Shown here: in pieces, positions 1-7,427 of the stretch
Layout: each line of letters opens with the position of its first letter
How positions within the stretch are numbered: position 1 is the stretch's first letter
Assembly: GCA_018383195.1 (NCBI GenBank)
Contig: JAGZOP010000057.1
Coordinates: forward strand, 1-12,850
Length of the DNA: 12,850 bases
DNA from: Clostridiaceae bacterium
GTDB taxonomy: Bacteria; Bacillota; Clostridia; Oscillospirales; Butyricicoccaceae
Direction: 5' to 3'
Program-made: the position numbers and the translations under genes
The notes under the pieces: generated by a model
What the model saw: the letters and a program-made list of their open reading frames with translations, nothing else
What the model was told of the DNA's origin: nothing
Database searches by the model: none

Positions 1-120
1 CTGCTGGCCACCATTGACGACCCCTTTGTGGTGCGGCAGGTGAATTTTGCCTTTACCAAGAGCGGACTTGTCCTGCACACCGATTACGGGGCCATGAGCC
101 TCTATTCCTGCGACCTCTGA
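1..120 (+). CDS. C-terminal end of an unrecognised protein (5' end outside window)
   Basis: The frame is open from the first base to a TGA at 118-120 and gives 39 residues ending GAMSLYSCDL. I do not recognise the family. The tail alternates hydrophobic and polar residues (VNFAFTKSGLVLHTDYGAM), which suggests a beta-rich C-terminus. A GGAGAAGTG ribosome-site-like stretch and the ATG of the next gene follow within 20 bases, so it was probably the upstream member of the same operon. It is the only piece of the first 1.5 kb with no visible damage, but too little is visible to say whether the whole gene is intact. Confidence 0.6.
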   Translation: MLATIDDPFVVRQVNFAFTKSGLVLHTDYGAMSLYSCDL

Positions 121-137
121 AACGGAGAAGTGACCTT

Positions 138-879
138 ATGGATAGTGAAGTATTAACAGTAAAACTCCTGGACTTGGTCGAGGGGCGGGAAACTCCCGAA
201 ACTTGGCGGAGCTGGTAGAACGAGCATGAGTCCGAACTGGAAACCTTGCTCAATCGAGGTGAATTCCTGAAACTGAAACCCTGCCGGCATGACTTCCCGT
301 GGGTCCCGGTGCTTACCAGCCAAAAGGGAGCCATTGCCATTCTGGAAAAGAGCGGCACAGCATTTGAGGCCAGCAATCTCTACCAGGAGCGGTATCTGGC
401 CGAGCTGGAGGCTTTCTGCAAAGAGCAGGAGCGAGTACAGCGGGAAAAGCAAAAGGAATTCAAGCCCAACAGCCCGGAGTTGTTTGGCGAATACCCCAAG
501 TTCTCCAAGGCGTTGGCAAAGGTACTGGATCCCTCTGATGAGATCCAACCCGCCGCCACGGAGGAGCAGATTGGGAATCAAGAAAGCGTGCTGGACTTCA
601 CACTCCTGTCCCAGGTGCGAGAGTTCTTCCTGCTGACCGCTGGCCTCCACAGGCGTGATCCTTTCCCTTTCCGGGATATTTACTCTGACCATCCATGGAG
701 AGCGGTATTGTGTACTGGGCGAGTTCTGGAAAGAAGCGGACGGCGACCAGCTCCTGCTCCGCCCCGGAGAGGAAACCATTTGATACTACACCCATGAGCA
801 GGAGAAAGTAAAGTGCCTCTGCAATGATATGACAGACCTGCTGGAGAAAAAATTGGCGAGGTATCTCAATGAACACTGA
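138..879 (+). pseudogene. Decayed small gene, unknown family (in-frame TAG, frameshift, in-frame TGA)
   Basis: An ATG at 138 follows GGAGAAGTG at good spacing and starts a charged protein (MDSEVLTVKLLDLVEGRETP...). The frame hits TAG at 216-218 (context TWRSW-stop-NEHESE) and then stays open with protein-like composition to about residue 170. Between about 640 and 690 the sensible reading moves to another frame (LTIHGERYCVLGEFWKEA). That frame runs through a TGA at 781-783 (context GEETI-stop-YYTHEQ) and ends at 877-879 with LARYLNEH. Rejoined, it would be about 245 residues, rich in Glu and Lys, with no signal peptide or membrane segment. A TTG at 246 could start a shorter product, but that would still run into the frameshift. 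Family unknown; an immunity-type or other accessory protein is possible. Two stops plus a frameshift argue for a real pseudogene rather than one sequencing error. Confidence 0.7.
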
Positions 880-1212
880 AAACATCGCCCATGAAAAACG
901 CTATCGGGACTGGTGGGCGCAGGATCATGCCATGTTTGCGCCGGAGAACCGATTTCCTCAGCAAGACGAGCAGTTTCCGCTGACGGATGGATATTCCATC
1001 TGCTCCAAAGCCTACATCTATAACGGCGATCCGTATCTCTCGGCAGTGAAAGTGAATTGCTGGACAATGATGGAAAGATACGGTATGCTCGGCGTAATCT
1101 GGATACAGATGATGAATTCTGCTTCCTGTTTCGCCACCGCAGCGGAAAGCACTATCTAATCTTCCGCACAGAACTGTATACGTACAACGTCCTGGAGGTA
1201 GAGCGCGGATAG
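869..1212 (+). pseudogene. Decayed small gene, unknown family (one frameshift)
   Basis: The ATG at 869 lies inside the last codons of the preceding reading frame (11-bp overlap), an arrangement typical of translational coupling. It begins MNTENIAHEKRYRDWWAQ and reads sensibly to YIYNGDPY. Between about 1024 and 1048 the coherent reading moves one frame and continues as ESELLDNDGKIRYARRN, then DDEFCFLFRHRSGKHYLIF, ending VLEVERG with TAG at 1210-1212. The unshifted frame stops at 1157-1159 with an unconvincing tail (FATAAESTI). The restored protein would be about 114 residues, soluble, and rich in Asp, Arg and aromatics. I do not recognise the family. Position and size fit a cassette of small accessory or immunity-like genes, which is inference. 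Confidence 0.65.
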
Positions 1213-1215
1213 AAG

Positions 1216-1531
1216 ATGCACTATGTCCTTGCCTGTGTCCGCCCAAAGGAGGGGTAGAAAGCCACGGAAGTGTTCACCTGGACCGGCGTGGACTACGCCC
1301 CCGGTGCTGGTCTACTGGCTGTCACCGGCTATATTGGGGTCTGTCCCTACTCCACTATTGTGTTGGACTTTTTCTGCCCACTCCAGCCCCAGCCCCCTGG
1401 AGCGTTGGCTTGATCTGCGGTACATCGTTGACCCGGACGATACCCAGTTTGACGATATCGGGTTCGCTTGCTGGGAGAGCGACGCTCCACTTCTCCGGGG
1501 CTGTGATACAGAGGATGGCTGTTGGAAATAA
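1216..1531 (+). pseudogene. Decayed small gene remnant, unknown family (in-frame TAG, frameshift)
   Basis: The ATG at 1216 follows the previous stop by 3 bases and reads MHYVLACVRPKEG, then TAG at 1255-1257, then KATEVFTWTGVDYAPGAG in the same frame. The protein-like reading later moves to the next frame and ends LERWLDLRYIVDPDDTQF, then GFACWESDAPLL and a TAA at 1529-1531. A forward open frame exists from 1223 to 1531, but its first two thirds (RRGRKPRKCSPGP...) look like a shadow frame. The end is acidic and the start hydrophobic. Family not recognised. The damage type matches its two upstream neighbours, so the three genes probably decayed together. Confidence 0.5.
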
Positions 1532-1839
1532 GTTCGAGTATCAGTGGAGCAGTTGCAGATAGAACTATCACTGCAGCATTAAGGGAGGTGACAACTGTTA
1601 TTCCTGAAGGGAAACTGGTAAAGTATTAAGGATAACGGCCATGGAACTGATGTGGTAATCCCTGACGGAGTAGCAACCATAGGTGAGAAGGCATTTGAAG
1701 ACTGGTCAGTGTTACAATCCCCCAAAGCGTAACATCTATCGGAAATTGTGCGTTTGAATTCTGTATCAATTTGACACACATCGTGATACCAGAAAGTATC
1801 GTATCCATAGGAGATTCGACATTCTATTGCTGCAAAAGG

Positions 1840-1849
1840 TTGTCTAGCA
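1840..1849. repeat. Left target-site duplication of the IS21 element
   Basis: The 10 bases ttgtctagca occur directly before the left TG end and again at 4487-4496 directly after the right CA end. Ten bases is longer than the 4-8 usual for IS21. The match is backed by the in-frame repair of the leucine-rich-repeat protein when one copy is removed. Confidence 0.88.
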
Positions 1850-1875
1850 TGTTTTCGGTAAAATGAAAATGTAGC
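1850..1875 (+). repeat. Left terminal inverted repeat of the IS21 element
   Basis: Begins TGTTTTCGG and contains GAAAATGT then AGC. It aligns with the reverse complement of 4461-4486, allowing one gap in each copy and a few mismatches near the outer end. Confidence 0.85.
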
Positions 1876-1879
1876 AAAT

Positions 1880-1898
1880 GGTACTCAAAAAGTGAGCA
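1880..1898 (+). repeat. Subterminal IS motif ggtactcaaaa...gtgagca, copy 1
   Basis: The 19 bases ggtactcaaaaagtgagca lie just inside the left end. The same motif recurs in direct orientation at 4217-4235 (ggtactcaaaattagtgca) and 4367-4385 (ggtactcaaaaggtgagca). IS21 elements usually carry repeated transposase-binding sequences inside their ends, and these are good candidates. Confidence 0.7.
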
Positions 1899-1995
1899 CC
1901 CCAATGGCAAATAAAAAGAGCCATTGTCAGCACCTGAAATAAACGCTACCCTTTAGGTGGGATAACCATAAGGGGGTAGCAGAAAGGTGTTACGA

Positions 1996-3489
1996 ATGGC
2001 TCAAATCAAGTATATCAAAGACCTCTACGAAAATGAAGAGGCAAGTTTGCGGGAAATATGCCGCATAACCGGCCACAGCTTTGAGACTGTCCGCAAGTAC
2101 GCCTACCAGGAAAACTGGAGCGAGGACAATCTGCCGGATATTGAGCCACAGAGCTATCCGGTGCTGCAAGACTTCATCCCCATCATTGATAAATGGCTGG
2201 AGGAGGACCGAAAGGCCCCCAGGAAACAGCGCCATACAGTAATGCGGATTTACCACCGCCTGTGTGATGAGCATGGGTTTACTGGCTGCTATTCCACCGT
2301 GAAGAAGTATGTCCGCAAGAAAAAATATGTCATGAAAACTCTGAGTGCCGGTTATCTCCCTCTGGAGCACCCCAAAGGCTGGGGACAGGTGGACTTTGGC
2401 CTTGCGGAAGGCGAATGGGCCGCTACCGGAGAACGCTTTCCGTTCTATGCGCTGACGATCTCATTCCCCGGCTCTAACAACGGAGTAACGCAAGCGTTCC
2501 CGTCTCAAAACCAAGAGTGCCTGCTGGAAGGCATGAAGAGGATTTTTGAGCACATTGGCGGCGTCCCTCCCAGGCTGCGGTTTGACAACATGACCACGGC
2601 GGTTGCTCAGGTACTAAAAGATGGTGAGCGTGTCCTTACGGACGGCTTTACCCGCTTTATGCTCCACTACCGTTTCCAAGCTGATTTTTGCAATCCGGCT
2701 TCCGGCAACGAAAAAGGCAATGTAGAGAACAAGGTTGGTTACAGCCGCCGCAATGCGTTTGTCCCGGTCCCAGTCATTACCTCGTTTGAGGAATTTAATG
2801 AACAGCTCTTGGAGTGGTGCGAAAAGGACGCTGACCGGCTCCACTACAAGCACAAGGTTCCCATCCGGGAACTTTGGGAATAGGACAAGGCGGCACTTTT
2901 AGAGCTGCCGCAGTATCCCTTCTCTGTGTTCCGCTACACGACGCTTACCGTGAGTAAAACAGGCTTTGCAACGATTGAGACGAATAAATACGGGCTATCT
3001 CCCATGCTGGCCGGCGAAAAAGTACAGGCCAAAATCTTCTATGACCATGTAGAGTTTTACCACGACCACAGACCGGTTGGACGCTTTCCCAGAAGCTACA
3101 AGACCAATGATGAGGTCTACGACTGGACGCAGTATGTGTCCACCCTCTGCAAAAAGCCAGGAGCGATTGAGCATACCCGTTTCTTCCACCAAATGCCGCA
3201 ACAGTGGCAGGATTATCTTGCTTCCACCAAGGGAAAAGAGCGGAAGAGCGCCCTGCAACTTCTCAGCGAAATCGTTGCTGACGGAAACTCTGAGTTCTGT
3301 GATGATGCTCTGGAAATGGCAGCCGCCAATGGCCGGGCCGATGTGGACAGCCTGCGGCAGTGTTATTACATGATTGCCAAGAAGGAGTACCGCCCAGATC
3401 CGCTTAAACTCTCCGGAGCCCCATTGCTGAACTACAATCCAAACCTCTCAGCCTATGATGGCCTGATGGGAGGTGAGGCTCATGGCTGA
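1996..3489 (+). pseudogene. istA: IS21-family transposase IstA, interrupted by an in-frame amber codon
   Basis: IstA is the DDE transposase that cuts and joins IS21-family ends with its ATPase helper IstB. The ATG at 1996 has AAAGG eight bases upstream; a GTG at 1987 in the same frame is an alternative. Residues 1-45 form an N-terminal helix-turn-helix (SLREICRITGHSFETVRKYA). The integrase-like core shows D133 (GQVDFG), D197 (LRFDNMT) and E244 (NEKGNVENK), a complete DDE triad. At codon 296 (2881-2883) a TAG falls between RELWE and DKAALLELPQYP. The frame then continues undamaged to TGA at 3487-3489, for 497 codons in all, normal for the family. The C-terminal beta-barrel-like part thus lies after the stop. 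One G-to-T change from GAG would explain it. Most likely this is an inactivating nonsense mutation; suppression or a sequencing error cannot be excluded. Confidence 0.88.
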
Positions 3490-4216
3490 ACAGATTGAAC
3501 AGCTCATGCGGCAAGTGAAGCTGGGCGGCATGGCGAAAGGCTGGCGGAGCGTCCCCTACGAAAATACCGAGCAGTATGTGACCGATCTCTTGACACTGGA
3601 ATTGCAGGAACGAGAAACCAACCGGATTAACCGCATGGTAAAGACGGCTGGTTTCCGGGTGATGAAGACACTGGATGATTTTGTGTGGAACTCCGCCATT
3701 GAACTTCCTGGCGGCTTGCCACAGGAATACATGACCGACCTCCAGTTCCTTGCCCCAAAAGAGAACCTGATTTTTATGGGGAGCGTTGGGACGGGAAAGA
3801 CCCATCTGGCTACGGCTATTGCTTTGAAAGCCTGCCAGGAGGGGCGGCGTGTCCGTTTCTTTACTGCGGCTGAGTTGGCAAACATACTGCTGGAAAAGAA
3901 CACCAAGGGAACCTTGAACAATTACCTGGGTACGCTGAAAAAGGTAGAGCTTGTTGTGATTGACGAGATTGGTTTCGTCCCTCTGCACAAGGACGCCGCT
4001 GAACTGCTGTTCCAAGTGATTTCCGATTGCTACGAGCGCAAGAGCCTGATTATTACTTCAAACCTGGAGTTCTCTCAGTGGAACACTGTCTTTGGGGACA
4101 ACCGCCTGACTGCGGCGCTCGTTGACCGGCTTATCCACCACAGCCATATTGTGATTTTCTCTGGGGAAAGCTACCGGCTTACCCAGTCCCTGAACCGCCA
4201 GAGGGCATACACTTAG
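3482..4216 (+). CDS. istB: IS21-family transposition helper ATPase IstB
   Basis: IstB is a DnaA/DnaC-like AAA+ ATPase that assembles on DNA and stimulates IstA at the target. The ATG at 3482 overlaps the istA stop by 8 bases and follows a strong GGGAGGTGAG site; an upstream GTG at 3473 is within that site and less likely. The product is 244 residues. Walker A is GSVGTGKT (residues 100-107) and Walker B is LVVIDEIG with D161 and E162. A sensor-like stretch LIITSNLEFSQW and an arginine-bearing C-terminal part (NRLTAALVDRLIHH) follow, as in the family. It has full family length with no damage. Translation in the family is normally coupled to istA, so the upstream amber codon could reduce its expression. 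Confidence 0.95.
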   Translation: MAEQIEQLMRQVKLGGMAKGWRSVPYENTEQYVTDLLTLELQERETNRINRMVKTAGFRVMKTLDDFVWNSAIELPGGLPQEYMTDLQFLAPKENLIFMGSVGTGKTHLATAIALKACQEGRRVRFFTAAELANILLEKNTKGTLNNYLGTLKKVELVVIDEIGFVPLHKDAAELLFQVISDCYERKSLIITSNLEFSQWNTVFGDNRLTAALVDRLIHHSHIVIFSGESYRLTQSLNRQRAYT

Positions 4217-4460
4217 GGTACTCAAAATTAGTGCAAAAGGGCTTTGGGCACCGATGTGAGCACTTGGCCCCTATTGGCACCGATGCGAGCGTTTGGCCTC
4301 CGGGGGACCGATGTGAGCATTAGGCCCCCAGGGCACTCACTCTTGCAAAAGGCCCTCATCTTTCCAGGTACTCAAAAGGTGAGCATTTGGTACTTGGGAA
4401 AAACATTGCTCACGACATGAAATCTGGTGCTGAAGGTGCTCACTTTTTTGGGGCCCTTTT
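4217..4460 (+). repeat. Non-coding right arm of the IS with three ~25-bp direct repeats and GTGAGCA motifs
   Basis: No gene is seen between the istB stop and the right inverted repeat. Three imperfect direct repeats, period about 29 bases, begin at 4247, 4276 and 4304. Their core is accgatgtgagcacttggcc with two or three changes per copy. Two further copies of the ggtactcaaaa motif flank them (4217-4235 and 4367-4385). The GTGAGCA element also appears near the left end at 1892-1898. The arrangement suggests a cluster of transposase-binding sites, denser on the right than on the left. Confidence 0.7.
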
Positions 4461-4486
4461 GCTCACATTTTCGTTTGACAAACACA
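4461..4486 (-). repeat. Right terminal inverted repeat of the IS21 element
   Basis: Read on the minus strand it begins TGTGTTTGTC and contains GAAAATGT then GAGC, pairing with the left end at 1850-1875. Beyond it the inner sequence of both ends again shares a run ending in GTGAGCACC. Confidence 0.85.
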
Positions 4487-4496
4487 TTGTCTAGCA
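4487..4496. repeat. Right target-site duplication of the IS21 element
   Basis: Second copy of ttgtctagca, identical to 1840-1849 and directly adjoining the right end of the element. It encodes part of the leucine-rich repeat (LSSI) that continues into ITIPDNV. Confidence 0.88.
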
Positions 4497-4558
4497 TTAC
4501 TATACCAGATAATGTAATTGAAATAGGAGAAAATGTTTCTCGTTCCCTTAAGTGGATG

Positions 4559-4742
4559 TTACATTCAGCGGGTTATTCTTTGTTTCTCCCAGTCCAACCA
4601 ACAGTCGCTACAACTTTACCCACTAATCCCCCTTGAAAGTGGCCAAATATCCCGCAAACAGCGGCGTTTTCGTCCTACATCCATATTGCAGGCTCATCCT
4701 GGTCCCTGCTTGACCACATGTTTGCCCACAGACAGCGAAAAT
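4559..4742. other. Non-coding stretch between the LRR remnant and the integrase terminator
   Basis: I see no gene, RNA or clear repeat here. Short forward open frames exist but have no ribosome site and no protein-like composition. The left junction of the integrative element should lie within or near this stretch, since its integrase genes end just to the right. I found no direct repeat of 10 or more bases shared with 9441-9749, so the attachment site is unresolved. Confidence 0.5.
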
Positions 4743-4776
4743 CGGCCCACCAGGGATGGCATTCCCTGGTGGGCCG
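4743..4776 (-). terminator. Strong terminator after the tandem integrase operon
   Basis: A perfect 13-bp stem (ggcccaccaggga at 4744-4756 pairing with 4763-4775, extended by one C-G pair) has a 6-base loop. On the minus strand the stem is followed by GATTTTCG, 13 bases or so past the integrase stop at 4788. On the plus strand it is followed by GTCGTTTT, so it may work in both directions and mark the element boundary. Confidence 0.8.
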
Positions 4777-4787
4777 GTCGTTTTGCC

Positions 4788-6014
4788 TCAGCTGGCCTCT
4801 CGGCTCCAGCGTTTTCTGGCCTGGAAGGTGGTCATAGTCCGTTCTGGCTGGGCAATGGCTGTGTCCTGTACCTCCGCCTTTGCGATGCCCTGGTCGATCT
4901 TCACCGCTGCCCTTTGGCGCATCTCGTCGGTGACATGGGAGTAGGTGTTTAGGGTGGTTGCGCTGGATACATGGCCCAGGATGGTGGACAGTGTCTTGAT
5001 ATCCATCCCGTGGGCCAGTGCGTTAGTTGCGAAAGTGTGGCGCAGATCATGAAAGCGCACTTGCTCACATCCCGCATGTTCCAGCAGTGTGTGGAGCCGC
5101 CGACTGACTGCCGAGGGGATAATCGGCAGATCGTCTTTCTTGGGCGAGGGGAATAACCATCGGGAGTTCACTCTGGTCTTGTATTCCGCCAGCACCTTCC
5201 TGACAGATGGGGGCAGGATCAGAGTGCGGACAGCCGCCTTGGTTTTCGGCTCACTGATTACCAATTTCGAACCAACGAGGTTTACCTGCTTGTTAATTCT
5301 CAATTCCCCGGTGACCAGATCTACATCATCCCACTGGAGAGCCATCAGTTCCCCCAGCCGCAGTCCGGTGGCAAATTCCAGAAGGAAAAGTTCGTAGTAA
5401 TTCTCTTCCTTGGCCTGGATCAGCACCTTCTGCATATCCTCTCGGGAGAGAACCTTCATCTCATTTGGCCTGTTTGGAGGCAGCTTGCAACCCTTTGCCG
5501 GGTTGCGGACAATCAACTTTTCTGTCACTGCTTTTTCCAATACCCGATCACATAGACTGTAGCAGTTTATCACCTGACTGTCCGAAAGACCACCATCTCC
5601 GTTTTTCTGATCCAAACGGGCCTCTGTCATCATCCAGGTACACATCTGTTGGATATCACTGGTGGTCACTTTGTTCAGCGGGATGCTTCCCAGTCTGGGG
5701 TGAAGGTATAATCGGATATACCCTTCGTAGGTCCTCTGGGTAGCAGGTCTGGCATTGGGCTTCACATAGGTTTCATACCAATGGTCCAGCCACTCCCCGA
5801 ATGGCATATCTGCCTTGAGTTTTATGGGTGTATCCGGTGTGATAGTGTTCTTCAGCGCCTTTAGCTTTTCTATACATTTGCCTTTGGTCTTGGCCAGCAC
5901 ATTCTTCGTCTTGGGAAAGCCATTCTCATCATACCCAATGACGATCCGTCCTTCCCAGCGGCCATCCTTTCTCAGCCGGACGGTGCCTTCGCCATTTTTC
6001 CGCTTTCTTGCCAT
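4788..6014 (-). CDS. Tyrosine recombinase (phage/Tn916-type integrase), downstream member of a tandem pair
   Basis: Site-specific recombinase of the tyrosine (lambda Int) family, 408 residues. Residues 8-50 (GEGTVRLRKDGRWEGRIVIG) resemble the AP2-like arm-binding domain of Tn916-type integrases, residues 65-170 the SAM-like core-binding domain, and 190-370 the catalytic domain. All catalytic residues are visible: R219 (TGLRLGE), K257 or K259 (EPKTKAA), H322 and R325 (FHDLRHTFAT), H348 (ILGH) and the nucleophile Y358 (LNTYSHV). The ATG at 6014 follows GAGGAG at good spacing inside the 3' end of the second recombinase gene, with which it overlaps by 43 bases in another frame. A basic tail (QARKRWSREAS) extends past the usual end. 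It probably integrates and excises the surrounding element, alone or with its partner. Confidence 0.94.
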   Translation of the reverse strand: MARKRKNGEGTVRLRKDGRWEGRIVIGYDENGFPKTKNVLAKTKGKCIEKLKALKNTITPDTPIKLKADMPFGEWLDHWYETYVKPNARPATQRTYEGYIRLYLHPRLGSIPLNKVTTSDIQQMCTWMMTEARLDQKNGDGGLSDSQVINCYSLCDRVLEKAVTEKLIVRNPAKGCKLPPNRPNEMKVLSREDMQKVLIQAKEENYYELFLLEFATGLRLGELMALQWDDVDLVTGELRINKQVNLVGSKLVISEPKTKAAVRTLILPPSVRKVLAEYKTRVNSRWLFPSPKKDDLPIIPSAVSRRLHTLLEHAGCEQVRFHDLRHTFATNALAHGMDIKTLSTILGHVSSATTLNTYSHVTDEMRQRAAVKIDQGIAKAEVQDTAIAQPERTMTTFQARKRWSREAS

Positions 6015-7165
6015 GGCTTCAACTCCTCTCCGAAGATGTCAATGAGAAATTCTTCTACGATCTCAGCTGCACGCTTCTGCATATCGCCTGTGGTGTGAGT
6101 ATAGGTGTCCAGTGTGAACGCGGCCCGTGTGTGTCCCAGGATGCCGGACAGAGTTTTGACATCCACGCCTGATGTCAGAGCATGGGTGGCAAAGGTGTGC
6201 CGGAGATCATGAAAGCGAAGATCAGGAAGTCCTGCCTCTTTCAGCAGGACCTTCATCCGTTCATAGGCGGCACTCGGGCGGGTTGGCTGCTCCGGCTTCC
6301 ATGGATGCGGAAAGATCCATTCCGTCAGTGCCGTCTTCTTTCTCTCCCGAAGTAGAGCTGCGGTACTGGGTGACAGATGGATGGTACGGGTTCCCGCAGC
6401 AGTCTTAGTATCCCAGGCGGTCAGCTTGCCTCCCTTTTCCTCATGGATTGTGCGGCGAACTTTCAATGTACTGTGGGCCTCGTCAAAATCCTCCCACTTC
6501 AGCCCGCAGATCTCACCCCGGCGCAGTCCGGTGGTCACTTCTGTGTAGAAGAAGTCACACCAGACACTATCCCTCTGAATGGTTTCCATGAATTTTTCCA
6601 GTTGTTCATCCGTTAGCACTTTTTTGCCTTTGTAGCTGAATTTAGGTGCGTCGATATCCTCTGTAGGATTTCGTGGAATGAGGCCAGCCTGCTGCGCGGC
6701 GCCCATCGCCTCATGAAACATTGCGTGAATACCTCGGATTGTTCCGCTGGCCAGCCCCTCTCCTGTGTTTCGGTTTCCGTGATGCGCCAGTGTATCATAC
6801 AACTTTTGAATGTCTTTCCCTGTGACCTGGGAGATAATTTTCTCTCCCAGGTATGGTTTGATATGTCTGGCTACAGTTCCCTCATATCTTTTCATGGTGA
6901 CGGGGCGTATCGTTCCAGTCATGTTCTCCAGCCACTGATCCAGCCATTGGCCCAGTGTCATCCGGCTCTCCTCAGTCAGCTCGACTCCCTGATACGCCTC
7001 GATGCTCTGCCGGAGTTTGGCTGTCAGTTCCTTTTGGGTATCTGCGTAGATGTAACGGAAGATGGGATCGCCGTTTTCTTTGTGGCCCACCACGATGCGC
7101 CCTTCCCAGCGCCCATCTTCCCGCTTGCGGACCATACCGTCACCTGACGGTCGTCTTTTTGCCAT
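5972..7165 (-). CDS. Tyrosine recombinase (phage/Tn916-type integrase), upstream member of a tandem pair
   Basis: The product is a 397-residue tyrosine recombinase, a diverged paralogue of the gene it overlaps. It has an AP2-like N-terminal arm-binding region (DGMVRKREDGRWEGRIVVG), a core-binding region about 68-170 and a catalytic region about 185-365. R215 (TGLRRGE), K254, H319 and R322 (FHDLRHTFAT), H345 (ILGH) and Y355 (LDTYTHT) make a complete active site. The ATG at 7165 is the second of two close ATGs (the first is out of frame) and follows GGGGGTGA. The last 14 codons lie over the start of the next recombinase, so the two are translated from one message and probably coupled. The paralogous start motifs (KRRPSGDG against KRKNGEG) suggest duplication then divergence. 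Whether both act on the same attachment site cannot be told from sequence. Confidence 0.94.
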   Translation of the reverse strand: MAKRRPSGDGMVRKREDGRWEGRIVVGHKENGDPIFRYIYADTQKELTAKLRQSIEAYQGVELTEESRMTLGQWLDQWLENMTGTIRPVTMKRYEGTVARHIKPYLGEKIISQVTGKDIQKLYDTLAHHGNRNTGEGLASGTIRGIHAMFHEAMGAAQQAGLIPRNPTEDIDAPKFSYKGKKVLTDEQLEKFMETIQRDSVWCDFFYTEVTTGLRRGEICGLKWEDFDEAHSTLKVRRTIHEEKGGKLTAWDTKTAAGTRTIHLSPSTAALLRERKKTALTEWIFPHPWKPEQPTRPSAAYERMKVLLKEAGLPDLRFHDLRHTFATHALTSGVDVKTLSGILGHTRAAFTLDTYTHTTGDMQKRAAEIVEEFLIDIFGEELKPWQESGKMAKAPSG

Positions 7166-7218
7166 GCCATTTCACCCCCAAGGCCTTATTTTTGTTTTGC
7201 GGCGCAACTTTTGCGTTC

Positions 7219-7422
7219 TTACCCCACAGGTGGAAACTTGTGAGGCTCAGCCACGCACTGGTACAGAACAGCGCCGCAGCGTCGGCAGATCAGATACCGT
7301 AGCCGGTTGCCAAGCAGGCCATGCTTTTTGAAAGTGACCAGCGCCTCGCCATGCTGCCAGCCAAGGCCAATGTCCTCGCATCCACAGTACTGGCACCGCT
7401 GGACCGGAAGTCGATTTATCAT
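7219..7422 (-). CDS. Small zinc-ribbon protein of mobile elements
   Basis: The protein has 67 residues with CQYC near the start and CRRC near residue 50, a pair of CxxC knuckles spaced as in zinc ribbons. The start is chosen at the ATG at 7422, ten bases after a perfect AGGAGG. A TTG at 7431 in the same frame lies only one base from that site and is unlikely. It sits between a small helical protein gene (5-bp gap) and the integrase pair, all on one strand. No transmembrane segment or enzyme motif is seen. The role is unknown; DNA or RNA binding within the element is a reasonable guess. Confidence 0.8.
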   Translation of the reverse strand: MINRLPVQRCQYCGCEDIGLGWQHGEALVTFKKHGLLGNRLRYLICRRCGAVLYQCVAEPHKFPPVG

Positions 7423-7427
7423 CTTAT

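Larger units (their letters stand above)
1850..4486 (+). mobile_element. IS21-family insertion sequence, 2637 bp
   Basis: The element starts TGTTTTCGG and ends with CAAACACA, the TG...CA ends expected for IS21. It carries an istA/istB pair in the standard order with an overlapping junction. The first 26 bases (1850-1875) match the reverse complement of the last 26 (4461-4486) with a few mismatches and one gap on each side; the shared core is GAAAATGT followed by AGC. A 10-bp direct duplication (ttgtctagca) lies immediately outside both ends. The length is near the top of the IS21 range. The non-coding ends (about 145 bp left, 270 bp right) hold several repeated motifs that are candidate IstA binding sites. 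istA has an amber stop, so this copy may be unable to move by itself. Confidence 0.93.
1588..4558 (+). pseudogene. BspA-like leucine-rich-repeat (LRR_5) gene, frameshifted and split by an IS21-family element
   Basis: The left part (about 1588-1849) encodes units of the LRR_5/BspA repeat: DVVIPDGVATIGEKAFED, TIPQSVTSIGNCAFEFC and HIVIPESIVSIGDSTFYCC. Frame changes are needed near 1625 and near 1710. The GDVVIPDG-like entry is typical of the first repeat of short proteins of this family. A GTG at 1588 behind AAGGGAG is a poor, tightly spaced start candidate. The right part resumes at 4487 with LSSITIPDNVIEIGENV and loses the repeat pattern by about 4560. Taking out 1850-4486 plus one copy of the 10-bp duplication gives CKRLSS joined to ITIPDNV in frame. 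Such repeat proteins are commonly surface or secreted, but no signal peptide or anchor is visible in this fragment. Earlier frameshifts mean the gene may have been dead before, or decayed after, the insertion. Confidence 0.8.

Noticed and set aside
216..2883. TAG read as an amino acid (recoded amber), since TAG interrupts frames at 216, 1255 and 2881
   Set aside because: The same region also has an in-frame TGA and several frameshifts, and TAG ends istB normally. Decay explains everything more simply.
4247..4328. CRISPR-like array of three repeats in the IS right arm
   Set aside because: The repeats are imperfect with gaps of only 4-5 bases between them, there are no spacers or cas genes, and they lie inside an insertion sequence.
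4533..4952. Plus-strand open frame of 139 residues across the integrase terminator
   Set aside because: It runs antisense through the end of the integrase gene and through a terminator hairpin, with no protein-like pattern.
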